NCBI GenBank assembly: GCA_023846275.1
Contig: JAIUJO010000188.1
Span: 612,501-676,500 of the forward strand
Reading direction: 5' to 3'
DNA: 64,000 nt
DNA from: Vanilla planifolia
Lineage: Eukaryota > Streptophyta > Magnoliopsida > Asparagales > Orchidaceae
Under the pieces are notes generated by a model. It did no database searches. It was given only the letters and a program-made list of their open reading frames with translations, and had not been told where the DNA came from. Below, in pieces: positions 21,905 to 37,338 of the stretch; the stretch's first letter is position 1; each line of letters opens with the position of its first letter. Both the position numbers and the translations under genes were made by a program.

Positions 21905-24900
21905 TTGAAATAAGATAAATTGAAGTAATATGAAATAGATAAATCGAAGTGTAGTAAACGTCAACTCAAAGGAGCAATAATACTTTAAAAAACTCCTTCT
22001 AAATCAAAGAAAAAAATTTGAAGAATTCAGATAAATTTAATTAGAAAGATTCCTACAACGATACTTAAGTGTAATATCTCTGATCATTAAATTAAGTATG
22101 AATCAAAATGTTTCATAAAATAACTTTTCATAAAATAAAATTAAAAAATATAAATTAAAATTTAATTGTGTATAACTAACTAGAGCCCAAAGACATCTAT
22201 TTCATCTCAATAGCTCCTCGATTGGAATTATTGCAAATTACTTATGTGAAAAAGCAAAAATAAAAAATAAATTATTATTCTAATTTTAAGAGAAATGAGT
22301 TAATACATATGAGAACTTGTTTTCCAAGTACATAGAAGATCCTTTGTAATATCATCAATTTTCAAATAAGGTATGACTAAAAAAATTTCACAAAACATGC
22401 AATAACCATAGATAACAAAATATTTAAAATAAATCAAAATGAATATATAATTGGATGAGGTCTACAAAGGCAAGTACAATGTTCTTTTCTTTCATATTGA
22501 TCAGACCTGATTTTGAATTAAAACTAACTACTATAGGAATTATACATGAATGATGAAAACATATTATTTAAATATGAAGTGAACATATGTTAATGCCTAA
22601 ATGATTTAAATAAAAAAATAAAAACATATGTAAATTAGCTATGTGAAGGCTGCATGAATGGAGGTTTAAAGTTGCACATTAATATAACAAAATACTCAAG
22701 AGTTCGAGTGTAGCATACTAGATCATAAAATTACGTATGAATAAAAATTGTCATAAAACATACCAAAATTCTAAAAAATAAAGCACTTAAAATATAAAAA
22801 TAAATGTTTAATTTGATAAAATTAGCCAATATGGGTCCAAAAAGTTTTGTTTTGCCTATAAATGAACATTTTTTTGGAATAAAATAAAATCAATAATAAT
22901 AATTCCCTTTTTTAATAATAAAAATTTACTATTTTAATATTAAAAAAATTTAAAATGTAAATAATAATAACTTATTAATCTAATATTAACTAAATATTTA
23001 TTAATGTTAAAAGAAAATAAATTAAAAAATTTAAATATGACCAAATAAAAGTTATATATGAATCATTTAGAGGAGAATTAGAGTTTTATAATAGTAAAAA
23101 AAATAAAAAAATTTGATGAAACAAGATATATTAGATGGTAAAGTTGCATTCCAAGATGGTAAAGATATCAAATGTGGCATACTTAATAAAAATATCATGT
23201 ATGAACAAAAATATCTCTTCAAGTTAACAAAACTATAGAAAATAAAAAATTTAAAAGCATAAAGATGAATATTGAATTAGATCGTGGTTGTCGAGCTGAG
23301 TATAGTAACATTCAATTCTTCTTAATTGCACATCATTTTGTATTTTTATAATTTAATAATGTGAATATGAAAAAATTATAATAAATTATTATTTAAAAAT
23401 TAAGTAACTATATATTAATAACAAAACAAGGTAAGTTGAACCAACATAATATAACAAAATTAAAGTTATGAAATGGGTAGTGGTAGGGTGACAAAATTAT
23501 ATGAGAAAGTTGAGTTCCAAATTATAAGAACTATAAAATCATTTATCATTATATCAAGGATGAATTAAAGTTATTTATAAAGTGTGACAAAAGTTTATAA
23601 AATAAAAAATTTAAAAATGTTTATTTCTTCTCAATGAAACCTCACTTAGAATTATAATAAATCACCAAAGTAAATTGAATAAATTGGATTGATGAATTTT
23701 AGCAAAATAAAAGTAATTTAGAGGTCTCATAACTAGAGAATAAGGGTTTAATAAAAATATAACCAAGTCATAGTTAAATAGTTAAAGAAATGAGATTAAT
23801 TTAAAATTATAGTTATATTCTATGATTTCAAGGAGATTGAGTGTAACATCCTCTATCATTATTTCAAGTATAAATCAAAAGCATTCCTTAAGAATGTTAA
23901 TCCCATTAAAATAAAATATTCGAAAATATAAAATTAGAAGGAGTTAATTAAGACAAGAGGATGAATGCTTGTTTTGTCTAAATTGGATCTCATTTGTCTC
24001 ACAACAAATTGCCATAACAAATAAATTTTTTTTAATATGATGTAAGTAAATATTGAAGTTGGAACGATATAAATTGTAGCAATGCATTATAAACTAATTG
24101 AAGCAATATAAGGTCGCATGAGAAGAGATTAAAAGTTATATTGTAAAACAAACAAAACAAAGAAAAACATTTGATGAAATGAGAAAATTTTTTATGGAAA
24201 TGTTCGATCTCAACATTCTAAAGAAATCGAGTGTAGTAAATTTGATAATCAAATTAGGTGCAAATAAAAATTTCTTCAAAAAAACTTCAAAATCCTTACA
24301 AATTAAATATTTTAAAATAGAAAATTAAATATTTAATTTGATAAAACTCATCAAGATGAGTCCAATGAAGTTCATTTCATCACAATTAGCCTAGTTTAGA
24401 ATTGGCATGGATTGCAAAATTAATTAAGATGAAAATAATAATGAATCATTATTCAAAAATTTAAAAAACATATATTAAGAAGAAAGATGTTAAAATTAAG
24501 TACTAAAATGTCACCAAATGAAATAAATGTAACAATCACATGATAACAGAATAGGTGTTTAATTATAGTATAACAAATCAATAAAAAATATTCTAAAACA
24601 TTTGATACATTTTATAAAAAAATTTATATTCCATTGTATTAAGGAGATTGATTGTAAGATCATCGATAATAAAAAATAGGTATTAGTAGAAATGCCTAAT
24701 ATAGTGAGCTAAAGCTTAGCTAAAAATTTGAAAAATATGAAATTAAAGTTAAATTAGATAAACATTATTGAGATGATTTGAATGATTTTTTTGGACTTAA
24801 TTAGACATCATTTGGAATTATTATGAATTACTAAAATAACATATGTAAAGAATTATAATTTTTTTATATTAAGTAAATATATGTTAAAACTAAACAAAGA

Positions 24901-27900
24901 TATATTAAAACCATATAATATAACAAAATAAAAGTGATGTAATGGTCATAAAAGAGGGGATTAAGAGTTACATAATAATACAAACAAGTTAAAGTGAAAA
25001 AATTTGAAAAAATATAGTAAGTTGTATAGCAAAGTTACTTTCCAAGATACTAAGAAAATGAAGGTTAACAACCCTGAACATCAAATTAGGTACGAATAAA
25101 ATTGTCTTATTAAGAATCCCAAAACTAAAGAAAATATAACATTTAAACCATAAAAAATATTTAATTAGATTGAGATCTTAAAGATGAGTACAACAACATC
25201 TATTTTTTTACTAATCAGTCCTCATTTAGACTTACAATGAGTTACTAAAATAATTAAACATATATTAAACATGAACTGGGATAAATTGGAGTAATATAGT
25301 ATAACCATGTTAAAGTGATGTAAAGCTTACATGATAATAGATTTAAAATTACAAATTAACATAACATAGCAAAGCAAAAAGGTGATGAAATGTGATAAAC
25401 TATAGAGAAAAATTGTAATTTAATGAAGAAAGGTGATCGAGTATGACATCCTTCATCATCAAATTAGATATAAATTGAAATATCACAAGTTCGTGCCAAA
25501 TCATTAGAAAATTAAATATTTAAAAATATAAAAATAAATAGGTAATTTTGTAGAGCTGTTCACACGTGACCAATGACATTTTTTTCAACTTGATCAAACC
25601 TAATATATATTGATAAATTATTTTTTTAATGTTATGTAAATATATATTATAGTTAAAATGAGATAAATTGAAGCAGAGTTTTTTTAAAAAATTAAAGTGT
25701 TCTAAAGTAACATTAGAAGAGAATAAGATTTTCATAGTTATATCACAAAACAAAAAAACTTTTTTTTAAAAAAAAGAGATAAAGTTTATGTAAAAGTTCA
25801 ATTTTAAGATACAAAGGAGATCAAATGTAACATCTATAGTTATTGATTTTTTAATGAATTGATTGTCTTATAACACATTTCAAAACAAAAGAAAAATATT
25901 TAAAAATATAAAATGAATATTAAATTTAGTAGAGTATGTTAAGGTGAGAGCGATGACAAGTTGTCTAAATCGAACCACTTTTTGAATTACATTTCATTAT
26001 TAAATTAATTAACCATAAGTTAGTAAATTATTATTTTAAAATTAAGAAAATATACTTTAGTATTGAAATGACATAAATTGAAGCAACATAATTAAAAAAA
26101 ACTCAAAGTGATGTAAAAGCCATAGGAGAGTTGAATTAGAGTTTAATAATAACATAACAAATTCAACAAAAAAACCATAAAATCAGAGATAAATTTTATG
26201 TGGAAGTTACTTTCCAAGGTACCAGAGATATCAAGTGTAATGTCCTTGTCCAAAAAATGATCCACGAATAATAAAACCATATAAAGTGTGAAAACCAAAG
26301 AAATTAAAATATTGTGAAATATAAAACTAATATTTACTTGGATAAAACTCATCAAGACAACTTAATAATGTTTGTTTCATCTTACTGAGAAGTCATTTGG
26401 AAATATTATGAATTATTAGTGTAATTAAACATAAAAAATTATTTTTAATGTTAAGTAAATATTTATTAAATAAAATTTTTTTAAATTAAAATAATTTAAT
26501 GTAAGGAAATCAAGGCCATGTAACTATAATAGGAATGGATAGTTACAATTTTCTACAAATATAAGAAAATCAATGTGAAAATGTTGTAGAAATGAGATAA
26601 ATTATATAGAATAAATTATATTCCATGTCAATAAGAAAATGCTATGTAACATTTTAGAACATCAAATTAGGTGCAAAATGAAATATAAGGCTTTTCTATG
26701 CCTTAGGAAATAAAATATAAAAAATATACAAATTAATAATTAATTGGATGAAGCCTTTTATGATTATTCTAATTATGTTTGTTTTGTGTTAATAGGACCA
26801 TGTTCAAAACTACTACAAATGACAAAAACTAATAGCAAAAAATAAATTATTACTTTAATATTAACTAAATGTATAATAAATCTAAAGTGAGATAAATTAA
26901 AGCAATGTAATATAACAAAATAAAAGTGATGTATGTGCACATTAGTGTAGAGTTAGGGTTTTATAATAATTATCCACATCAAAAGAAAAAATTTTGAAGA
27001 AAAAATATAAATTATAAATGAGAATGTTTAGATGAAGTGTAACATCATTGATTATCAAATTAAGTACAATTTGAAAGGATCCATTAAGCAGCCTAAGAGC
27101 TTAAAAAAAATGTAAAGATATAAAAATTAATATTTACTTAACAAAGCTCATTAAGATGAGTCAAAAAATATGTATTTCATCTACATTAAAGCTCATTTGA
27201 AATTATAACATATTACTTTAACAAAAATGCATAAATAAAATAAAGTAGTATTCTAATTTTAATTAAAAATATCAAAGAAAAATTGATATAAATTAATCAA
27301 TACAATATAACTAAATAAAAATAAAGTAAAGGTCATATTAGATGTGATTTAGAGTTTCAAAATTCTATAACTTAATCAAAGGAAAAAAATTCAACAAAAT
27401 GTGATAAATTGTGTGGGAAATATTCATTTGATGATACTAATGAGAATGAGACAGTCATCCTCAATGTTCTAGTTACACATGAATCAAAATGTCTTTAAAC
27501 AATGCCAAAACCTTTAAAAAAAGAAGAACTTCAACAATTTAATGATGAATACTTGATTGGATAGAGTTGGACTAGATGAGTTCGATGATGCTAGTTTCAT
27601 CTCAATCAGGTCTCATCTGGAATTTTTATAAAATGCTATAGTAAAAAGCATAAATAATAATAGATTAATATTTATTATTAATAAATAAATATTAATATTT
27701 AAATGAGACAGATAAAAGTAGTATAATACAACTAAATTAAAGTGATGTAATTTCATGTGATAATAGATTTGGGGTAACATTGTAATATAACCAAATAAAA
27801 AAAAATCGCTTAAAAAATGAGATAAGTTATGCATGAAGGTAACATTTGAATGTACTAAAAAGAGTGAGTGTAAAGTATTTGATTGGTAGAGCTAGTTGAA

Positions 27901-28261
27901 ATTAAATTATTTTATAAAACATGTCAAAATAATGAAAATAAAACAATTTAAAATAAAAAATGAATATTTATTTGGATAAAGATCATTGAGACAAGTCCAA
28001 CGACATTTATTTGGCAAGAATTATACCTTGTTTAGAATTTCTATGAATTAACCAATTAAATAAGCATAAGTAAAAATAAAATATTGTTTTATTATTCAGT
28101 AAAAATTTATCAAAGTTCAAATATGACAAATTAAAGCAAAGTAATAGAGCTAATTCAAATCAACGGTAAGGTCATATCAAAGGAGATTTTTGCTTATATG
28201 GTAGTATAATAGAATCAAAGAGAAAAATTGAAGTTGTCAGATAAATAGTCCAACAAAGTTG

Positions 28262-28270
28262 CCCCCCCCC
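28262..28270. repeat. Poly-C run (9 bases) inside a 420-bp unit
   Basis: Nine C residues replace the CATTCCAAG part of the marker region, between AAAGTTG and ACTATACTAA. It stands out in sequence that is about 80% A+T. It may be a local expansion or a sequencing artefact. Confidence 0.8.
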
Positions 28271-31200
28271 ACTATACTAAGAAAGTGGAGTGTTATATCC
28301 TCTATTATCAAATCATGTGCTAATTGAAATATCTCATAAAAGCATTAAAAATATGAAATTAAATTATTTAAAAATATAAAATATTTTTTTTATTGAATAT
28401 GGCTCATTGATATTCATATAAAATCATTTATTACCCTTGATTTTACATCGTTTGGAACTATTGTGAATACCATATTAAGTAACCATAAACATTAATAAAT
28501 TATTGATTTAATATTTAATAAATATATAATAATGTTAAATTGAGATAAATTTAAGAAATATATTATTACCTTATCAAAGTGATGTAATGGTCACAAGAAA
28601 GGATGATTATTGCTTCAGGTTAACACACACAAGTAAAGGAGAAACATTTTTAAAAAAGTAGATGAATTATGGGGGAAAATTGCATTCAAACATGCAAGGA
28701 GGTTAATTTTAACTTACTCGATTATCAAATTAGATGGGAATCAGTATTTCTTTTGAAATTTTGTAAATATGCATAAAAAAAAAATTTGAAAAATATAAAA
28801 AGAAACATTTATTTGGATAACACTTATTTAGAAGAGTACAATAATGTTAATTTCATCATGATCAAAGCTTGTTTAGAATTACTATTTAATTAACATTATA
28901 AGTAACTCCAAATAATAACAATCAATGGTTTTAATATTAAGAGAATATTTATTAAAACTAAAATGATGAAAATTGTTAATATAATAAAATCAAAACTAAA
29001 TAAAGGTCACATTCAAGTAGAATTAAAGTTTCTTAGTAATATAAGCTACAAAAATTAAGATAAATTTTACGAGAAAACTGCATTCTTTGATTTTAAGAAG
29101 ATCTAATATAACATCCTTGATTCTCAAGTTGGTATAAATTAAAAAGTCTAATGAAACGTGACAAAGTCATAGAAAATAATTATTAATCAAATATGAAAAT
29201 GAATTTTAAATTAAATAATGCTTATCTAGTCTAGTAAATGATATTTGCTTCATTGTAATTAAAAATCATTTGCAATAAATATTTCTTTACCTTACTAATT
29301 AAAAAATAATAACAAATTAGAATTTAATATTAAATAAAGATAAATTAAAAAATAAATCACAAAAAGTAAAGTAATGTAATATAACTAAGTAAATGTAAAT
29401 GTCACATTAGAAGAGAAAAATGGTTTCATAGTAATGTAACCAAATGAAAAAAATTAAAGAATAAGATAAATTAATTGAGAAAATTGTATTTTAAGATACT
29501 ATGGAGTTTAAGTAAAACAGTCTCAATCATTAAATAATATATGATTCAAAAAGGCTCATAAACAAAATTCTAGAAATTTAATATTTAAATATATAAAGTA
29601 ATAGTTATATATACAGAGCTCATGACAACAACTCCAACATTATTTATTTCATTTCTATTAAAATAATTTTTGGATTACACAAAATGACTGATGTAAATAA
29701 AGATGAGTTATAATAAAATATTATATTAATGTTAAGAAAATCTATATATAATAACCAAAATGATATAAATTTAGCCAATAGATTATAAAATAGTCAATGT
29801 GATGTAAGGGTCAAAAGATAGTATGTTTAGAGTAACATAAAATTATAACTAAATCAAAGAAAAATTTTGAAGAAATAAGATAAATTATATTGGAAAATTG
29901 CATTCCAAGATACTATAGTTGCCATGCATGACATCCTCTATCATCAAATAAAGTTTAATCAAAATTTCATATAAAGCATGCCAAAATCCTACAAATTAAT
30001 TATTTAAAAACATAAAAAAAATATTTAATTAAATGTTGTATGTTGAGAGGAGTCTAATGGAAATTATTTGATCTACAGTAGACCTCATAATTAATAAAAC
30101 ATAAAAATGAATCAAAATTACTGGTAAAGCATGCCAAAGTCATAACTAATAAAATATTAAAAATTAGTAAATTAATTTTTAATTGCACAAAGTTTGTTAG
30201 CATGAATCTAATGACATTTATTTTGTCTCAATTCATCAAAGTTTTGAATTTCTATGATTAAAATTGTAAATAAGAGCAAATAAAACTAAATTTTGCCTTT
30301 AATTTGAAGCCAACATATATTAAAGTTGATTTGAGAAAATTTAAGAAATTTAATAAAACCAAATGAAAGCTATCCAAAAGTCATATGAGATAAGATTTAC
30401 AATATTATAGCAATATAACCAATTCAAAATGAACAATTTGAAGAAATGAGATATTTTTTATTGGAAAGTAGTTTTTTATGATATCAAGGAGATTGAGTGT
30501 TACATCCTAAGCCATCAAAGCAGGTATGAATCAAATTACATCATATAACATATCAAAATAGTAGAAAATAAATTATTTAAAGTTATATATAGAGATATAT
30601 AATTAGATAGAGATATCTAGTTGAGGCCAATGACATTTCTTTAGTCTCATTTAGAACTCACTTAGAATTACCACTTATTATAAAAAAAGAAGAAATAAGA
30701 AAAAATTATTATTTTAAAATTAAATAAATAAATCTTAATTTCAAATGAGATAAACTAAAGGAACACAATAAAATAAAATAAAGTCATTTCAAGGTTGTAT
30801 TAAATTTTGTTAGATTTACAAAGTATTATAACTAAATCAAAGTAGATCTTTTGAAGAAATAAGATCAATTTTTTAAGAAATATGTTGTCTAAGTTGCCAA
30901 AAAGATAAAGAATAACACCTTTGATCATTAAATTTAGTTATTAATCAAAATATTCATAAAGCATGCATAAACCATTGAAAATAAAATATTTAAAATTTTG
31001 AAATAAAATATCATGTGATTTAGTTAGTCAAGAAAATTCCAAAAAAATTTTTTGTTTCATCTTTATATAGTAGTTGTTTGAAATACGATGAATTATGATA
31101 GTACATAGATATTAAAATTGAAATGAGATAAATTAAAGCAATTTAATGTAGCCAAAATTAAGTGATCTAATACTCATAGTATAAGAGATTTAGAGCTGCA

Positions 31201-34200
31201 TAGTAATATTAAGGAATCAAAGTAAAATATTAAAAAAGAGATAAATCTTATGAAAAAGTTAAATCGTTAAATACTAAGGAGATCAAGTATGACATAATCA
31301 TAAAAGAAGGCATTAAAAAGGCCTCATAAATCAAGTAAAAAACTAACAAAAAATATTTATTAATATAAAATTTAATGTTTAATCTAATATAATTCATCGA
31401 GATTAGTCCAACAATGTTTGTTTCATCTCTATTTCACATCATTTCAAATTATTATTAATTATGTAAATAAAATCTTCCTAACTAATAACACATTAATATT
31501 TTAGTGCTAAATAAATGGATAATAAAACTATAATAAAATAAATTGAACAAATGCAATGTCATGTTATATGAAAATTACATTTTAAAAGTAATATAACTAA
31601 ATCACATGTAAAAATTTGAAGAAAAAAACTTGTATAGCAATATTGCCACCAAGACACCGAGAAGCCAAAATGTAACATCTTTGAAAAAAATTCAATTGTG
31701 AATAAAGTGTCTCTAAAGGTTCAACAGAAATGTCAAAAAATAAAACTTTTAGAAAACAAAATGAAAACATTTAATTTGATGGAGATCATTAAGATGTGTT
31801 CAATTATGTTTCTGTCATCTAGATCAAATCTTACTTTGAACGACTACTTATTACCAAACTAAACAATCATAGATAAAAATAAATTATTATTTTGATATTA
31901 AATAAATATATTATAAATTAAAAGTTACAAAACTTGAATAAATATAACAAAACCTAACCAAAGTGATCTAATGGTAACATAAGAAAAGATTTAGTGTTTC
32001 ATAGTATTATAACAAAATAAAAGCAAAGAATTTAAAGAAATGAGAAAACCATATGAAAAAGTTGAATTCCTGAGTAATATTTTTAAGTAACTTATAAAAA
32101 ATGGAAAAAATACCAAAAATAAATATTTTATAATATTAAAATAAATGTTTAATTGGATAGAGCTCTTGAGATAAGTTTGAAGATTTTTATTTCACCTCAA
32201 TTGAATCTTGTTCGGAATTACTATGAATTACTAAATTAAATTACTATAAGTAATAAAAATATTATTATTTTAATTTTGAGTAAATATACACTAAACCTAA
32301 AACGTGATAAATTGAAATAATGTTATGAAACAAAATTAATTTTATGTAATAGTAACACAATAGAGGATTTATATATACATAATAATTTAATCAAATCAAA
32401 GGAAAAATTTTGAGTAAATTAAATTAATTGAATGAGGATGTTACATTAAATTATAGTAATCATCTAATTAGGCTTGAATAAAAAAATCTTGTAAAGCATG
32501 CAAAAACTTTTGATATTAAAATATTTAAAAATATCTAAAATAAATATTCATTTCATAAAACTCATAGAGATGAGTCCAATAATATTTGTTTTGTCTTAAT
32601 CGAACCATATTTGGAATTACTACAATTTATCAAATTTAATAAATATAAATAATAATAAATTATTCCTTTCTTTTCAACTAAACATTGTTTGGAATTTCCA
32701 TTAATTATCAAATTTATTAGCCAAAATAAAAAAATTAAACTACTAATTAAAAATAAAAAATATATATTATTATTAAAATGAGATAAATTAAAGAAATAAT
32801 ATGTTAGAAAATTAAAATAATGTAAAGGTAGAATTAGTTATTATAATAACATAACTAAATTAATTCAAAAGAATGGAAAAACTAAGATTAATTATATGAG
32901 GTAGCTATGTTCCAAAATGTTGTCGAGATTGTAATGTTCTCAATTATCAAAACTAATACAATTCGAAATGTTAAGTAAAAGAGTTAAAATCTTCAAAAAT
33001 AAAATTGTATTAAATTTAAAAATGAATAATTCAATTTGATTGTTCTCTATAACATCTTTGGATAACCAAAATAAGCAATGATAGAAATAATAAACAATTA
33101 TTTTTATTCAAAAAAACTATATTAAAGTTGAAAAGTGATAATTGAAGAAATTTAATTTATCAAAAAATTTGTAATGTGAACTTTAGACAAAACGATATCT
33201 AGAGTTACTTGTAATATAACAAAATCAAATCGAAAAATATTGAGGAAATTAGATGAGTTTTTTTAGAAAAGTTAAATTCCAAGATACAACAGAGATCAAG
33301 TACAACTTTTTTTACCATTAAATTATGTACAAATTGAATACCTCATAAAGTGTGGAAAAATTTTAGGAAATAAAAAAATGAGGAAAATATAAATGAATAT
33401 TTAATTAGATAGAGCTCACTTATATAAGTCATATGATGTTTGTTTCATAACAATTGCACCTCTTTAGAAACTACTACAAATTAAAAAATTAAATATCCCC
33501 AAATACTAATAAAATATTATATTAGCATTAAGAAAATATATAATAAAGTTCAAATGACATAAATTAAATCAATGTATTGTAAAAAAAACTAAGTCGATGT
33601 AATGGTCACATTAGAAAAAAATTTGAGTCTTATTTCAATATAACTAAAGGAAAGCGAAAAACCTGATTAAATTAATTAAGTTTTATAAGAAAGTTACATT
33701 CAAAGATATTATGGAGATTAAGTGATTCAACTTTAACCTTCAAATCAAGTATAAATGAAAATGTTTCATTAATCATGCAAAACCTTGAAAGAATAATTTT
33801 TTAAAAATATATTAATGAATATTTAATTGGATAAAACACTTCGACACAAGTTCATCGCTACTTATTTCGTCTTTTTCAATCCTACCTAGGAATTACTATG
33901 AAGTAACCCAATAAGTAAGCATAAAAAATAACAATTATTTTTTTAATATGATGAAAAAATATTAAAAATAAAATGAAACAAATTGTATAAATATAATATC
34001 ACTAAATCACAAAAATATGGATATCAACCAAGTGGAGAATTAGAGTAACATACTAACATAAACAAACCATAAAAAAAAATTATAAAAATGTGATGAATGG
34101 TTTGGAAAGGATTTTTTCAATCATTTTAAGGATATAATGTTACATAGTTCATCATTAAATTAGGTACAAGTGAAAATATCTAATAAAACATATCTAGATC

Positions 34201-34279
34201 GTAAAAATAAAAATTTAAAAATAACTAAAATTAAAACTTAAATAGTTTATTTCCTCTTTGTTAAATGTTTCTATTGCAA

Positions 34280-34475
34280 TTAGGAAGAATAAGAAATGAA
34301 TATGGATTAAGGATGAAGAGAAGACAAATATGAAAAGAAGAAGAACAAGAAGAAGAAAAAGTAGTTGAACAAGAAGTAGAAATTGAGGAAGACGAATAAA
34401 AGAAGAAGATGATGATAATGAAGAAGAAGAAGAAGATTATGATGATGATGATGTAGATGAAGAGGAAGAGATGAG
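34280..34475 (+). repeat. Purine-rich GAA/GAT compound microsatellite
   Basis: About 195 bp of imperfect GAA, GAAGAA and GATGAT repeats, almost free of C on this strand. The left flank is the TTTGGAATTA region of one 420-bp unit, and the right flank enters another unit at GAGATGAGTC. The tract therefore replaces most of one unit. It has no start-to-stop frame of useful length and reads only as Lys/Glu/Asp repeats, so it is not a coding exon on this evidence. Confidence 0.92.
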
Positions 34476-37315
34476 TCGAAGAACTTTCATTTCATCGTGC
34501 TCATTCCTTGTTTAAAATTATTATAAATTATCAACTAAAATAAGCTTAAATGATAGTAATTTATTTTTTAAATATTAAGTTAACAAATATTTAAAAATAA
34601 ATGTGATAAATTTATGCAACATAATCTTAGGAAATTAATTTAATATAATGGTCACATGAGAGGAGAATAAGTGTTCTATAATAATGTACCCAAATCAAAA
34701 CAAAAAAGTTAAAGATATCAAATAAATTATATTAAAAACACGTATTTTCCAAAAAATTAAGGAGATTAAGTGAAAAATTTTTAAACATCAAATAAGGTAT
34801 GAATCCAAATGTCTTATAAATCATGCAAAAGGCTTATAATTTTTTTTTGAAAAAATATATAATAAATACTGAATTAGGTAGAGCTCTTTTAGACAATTTT
34901 AACAATCTTCTTTTGGTGTCAATTGGGCATCTTTTAAAATTACAGTAAATTCTAAAATAAATAAAATAAATAATAATAAATTATTATTTTATTACTATAT
35001 AATTACATATGAAATATAAAATAATGCATATTGAAGTTACATATTATAACCCAGTCGTGATGTAAAAGTCACACAAGAGGAGACATAGAGTTATGTAGTA
35101 ATATAACCAAATCAAAGTAAAATATTTAAAAAAAAAAAATCAATTATACTAATAAATTCCATCCAAACACATTAAAATGATTGAGAGTAACAACATCGAT
35201 TGTCAAAAAAAAGTTTGTATTAATAAGTCTTGCAAAGTCAATAAAAACTCTAAAAAGAAAAATATTTCAAAAGTAAAAAATTTATATTAAATTTGATAAC
35301 ACGCTTTGAGATAAGTCAAATGACATTTAGTTCATTTCAATTTGTCATGCTCCAAAATTATGATAAATTTATAATATAATTAATCATAATAATATTAAAT
35401 TATTATTTTAATATTGCAGTAATATATATTAAGTTAGAAATAATATTAGTTGTAGTAATAAATTGTAGCAAAATTAAAGGTATGCAAAGGTCAGGCAAGT
35501 TGAGATTCAAATGTGCATAGTAATATGACAAAATCAAAGCCAAGCCTTTTAAGAAATGAGATAAATTAATAAAACAACTTGCATTCTATGATACTATAGA
35601 GTTTGAATGGAACTTCACAGATCATCAAATTAGGTATGAATCAAAATATCTCATAAAACTTACCAAAATGTTAAAAAAAGGTTTAATGATATAAAAATGA
35701 GTTTTTAATTTAATATGGTAACTCAAGACAAGTCTAATGGTATCTATTTCATCTATATTGAACCTCGTTTAGAATAACAGCAAATTAACCAAGTATATAA
35801 ATATTAAAAAATAATGAATTATTTTGTTAGTGTTGGAAAAATATATGTTAAACTAAAAAGAGAGAAATTGAAGTTGGGTAACATAAACAAATAAATGTAA
35901 AGTAATGGATCACAATAGAGTAGAAAAGTTTCAAAGTACTATGACTAAATTAAGGGGAAAAGTCTTAACATTTGTGAGAAATATTATAGAAAACTTGCAT
36001 ACCAAGAAATCAAAGAGATCAAGTGTAACAAACTAATTCATTAATTAGGTTCAAATGGAAAAGTTACTAAAAAATTAAAAAACTCTAAAACATAAGATAT
36101 CTAGAAATAAGAAACAAGTATAGATTTTTTATAGCTCATCTAGACTAGTTTAATGACGTTTGTTTCACCTTAATCACACTTCAATTAGGAATATTAAAAA
36201 TACACAATATAATTAAATATCAAAATTAGTAAATAGTTACTTTAATATTATGTGAATATATATTGAAGCTAAAGTGAGATAAATTGAAAAAATGCACTAA
36301 AACAAAACCATTGAAATAACACTCTTAAAAATTTAGAATTAAGCATTGTTGTAGATAAAGCTCATCGAAATGAGTCCAACATTCTTTGTTTTATTGTGAT
36401 TGCATATCATTCACAATTTTTATGACTTATTAAGTTAGATAAGAATAAATAACAAATTGTTAGTATGATAGTAAGAAAAACATTTTGAAGCTAAAATAAG
36501 GTAAATTAAACAGAAGTAATATTGTAAAAATCAAACTTTATAAAGGTCTCACAAGAGGAGAATTACAATTTTTCAAGAATAAAACCAAACCAAATGAAAA
36601 ATTTGAAAAAAAAGTACATAAATAGCACATGAAGGATGCCTCAAAAGTGAAACTAAGGAAATCAAATATAACTAAACCAAGATGTAAATATCACCTTATA
36701 GAAGAATTGGAGTTTTATAGTAATATGATAAAATTAAAGAAAATGTTTTTAAAAAATAAGATAAACTTTACAAGAAAGTTGTATTACATGAAATTAAAGA
36801 GATGAAGTGTAACATCCTCACTTACCAAATCAAGCACCAATTTAAAACCAATGAATTTTAAAAAATAAATATTTAATTAGATAAAGATCATTGAGATGAG
36901 TCCAACAATATTTTGTTTTATATCAATTAAATGTTATTTCTTATTACAGTGAATTACGAAATTTATTAAACATAAAAGGGAATAAAATGTTATTTTAATA
37001 TAATGTATATATACATTAATGGTGAAACTAGACACATTAAAGTAATATAATATAACAATATCAAATAGATTAATTTGAGGAAACTTGATATATATCATGC
37101 AAAATTTGTTTTCCATAATACTAAGGAGATCGAGTCCTTGACCACAAAATTAGGAAAAAATCAAAATATCTAGTAAAGAATGTCTAAGAGAAAAAATCGA
37201 AAGTAAAAAATTCAATATTTAATTAGATTGATGCCATCGAGGCAAGTCCAATGAAATTTGCTAATTCTTTATCAAAAATATTTTTTAATTGCAAGAATTT
37301 TAAAAACTAAATAAG

Positions 37316-37338
37316 AAATAATAATAATAATAATAAAT
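37316..37338. repeat. Short (ATA)n tract
   Basis: About seven ATA/AAT triplets lie in the ATAATAATAAATTATTATTT part of a unit. It is a small expansion of that box. Confidence 0.75.

Noticed and set aside
34290-34475. Acidic/basic Lys-Glu-Asp repeat as a possible exon
   Set aside because: No frame of useful length, no splice context, and flanks are satellite units.
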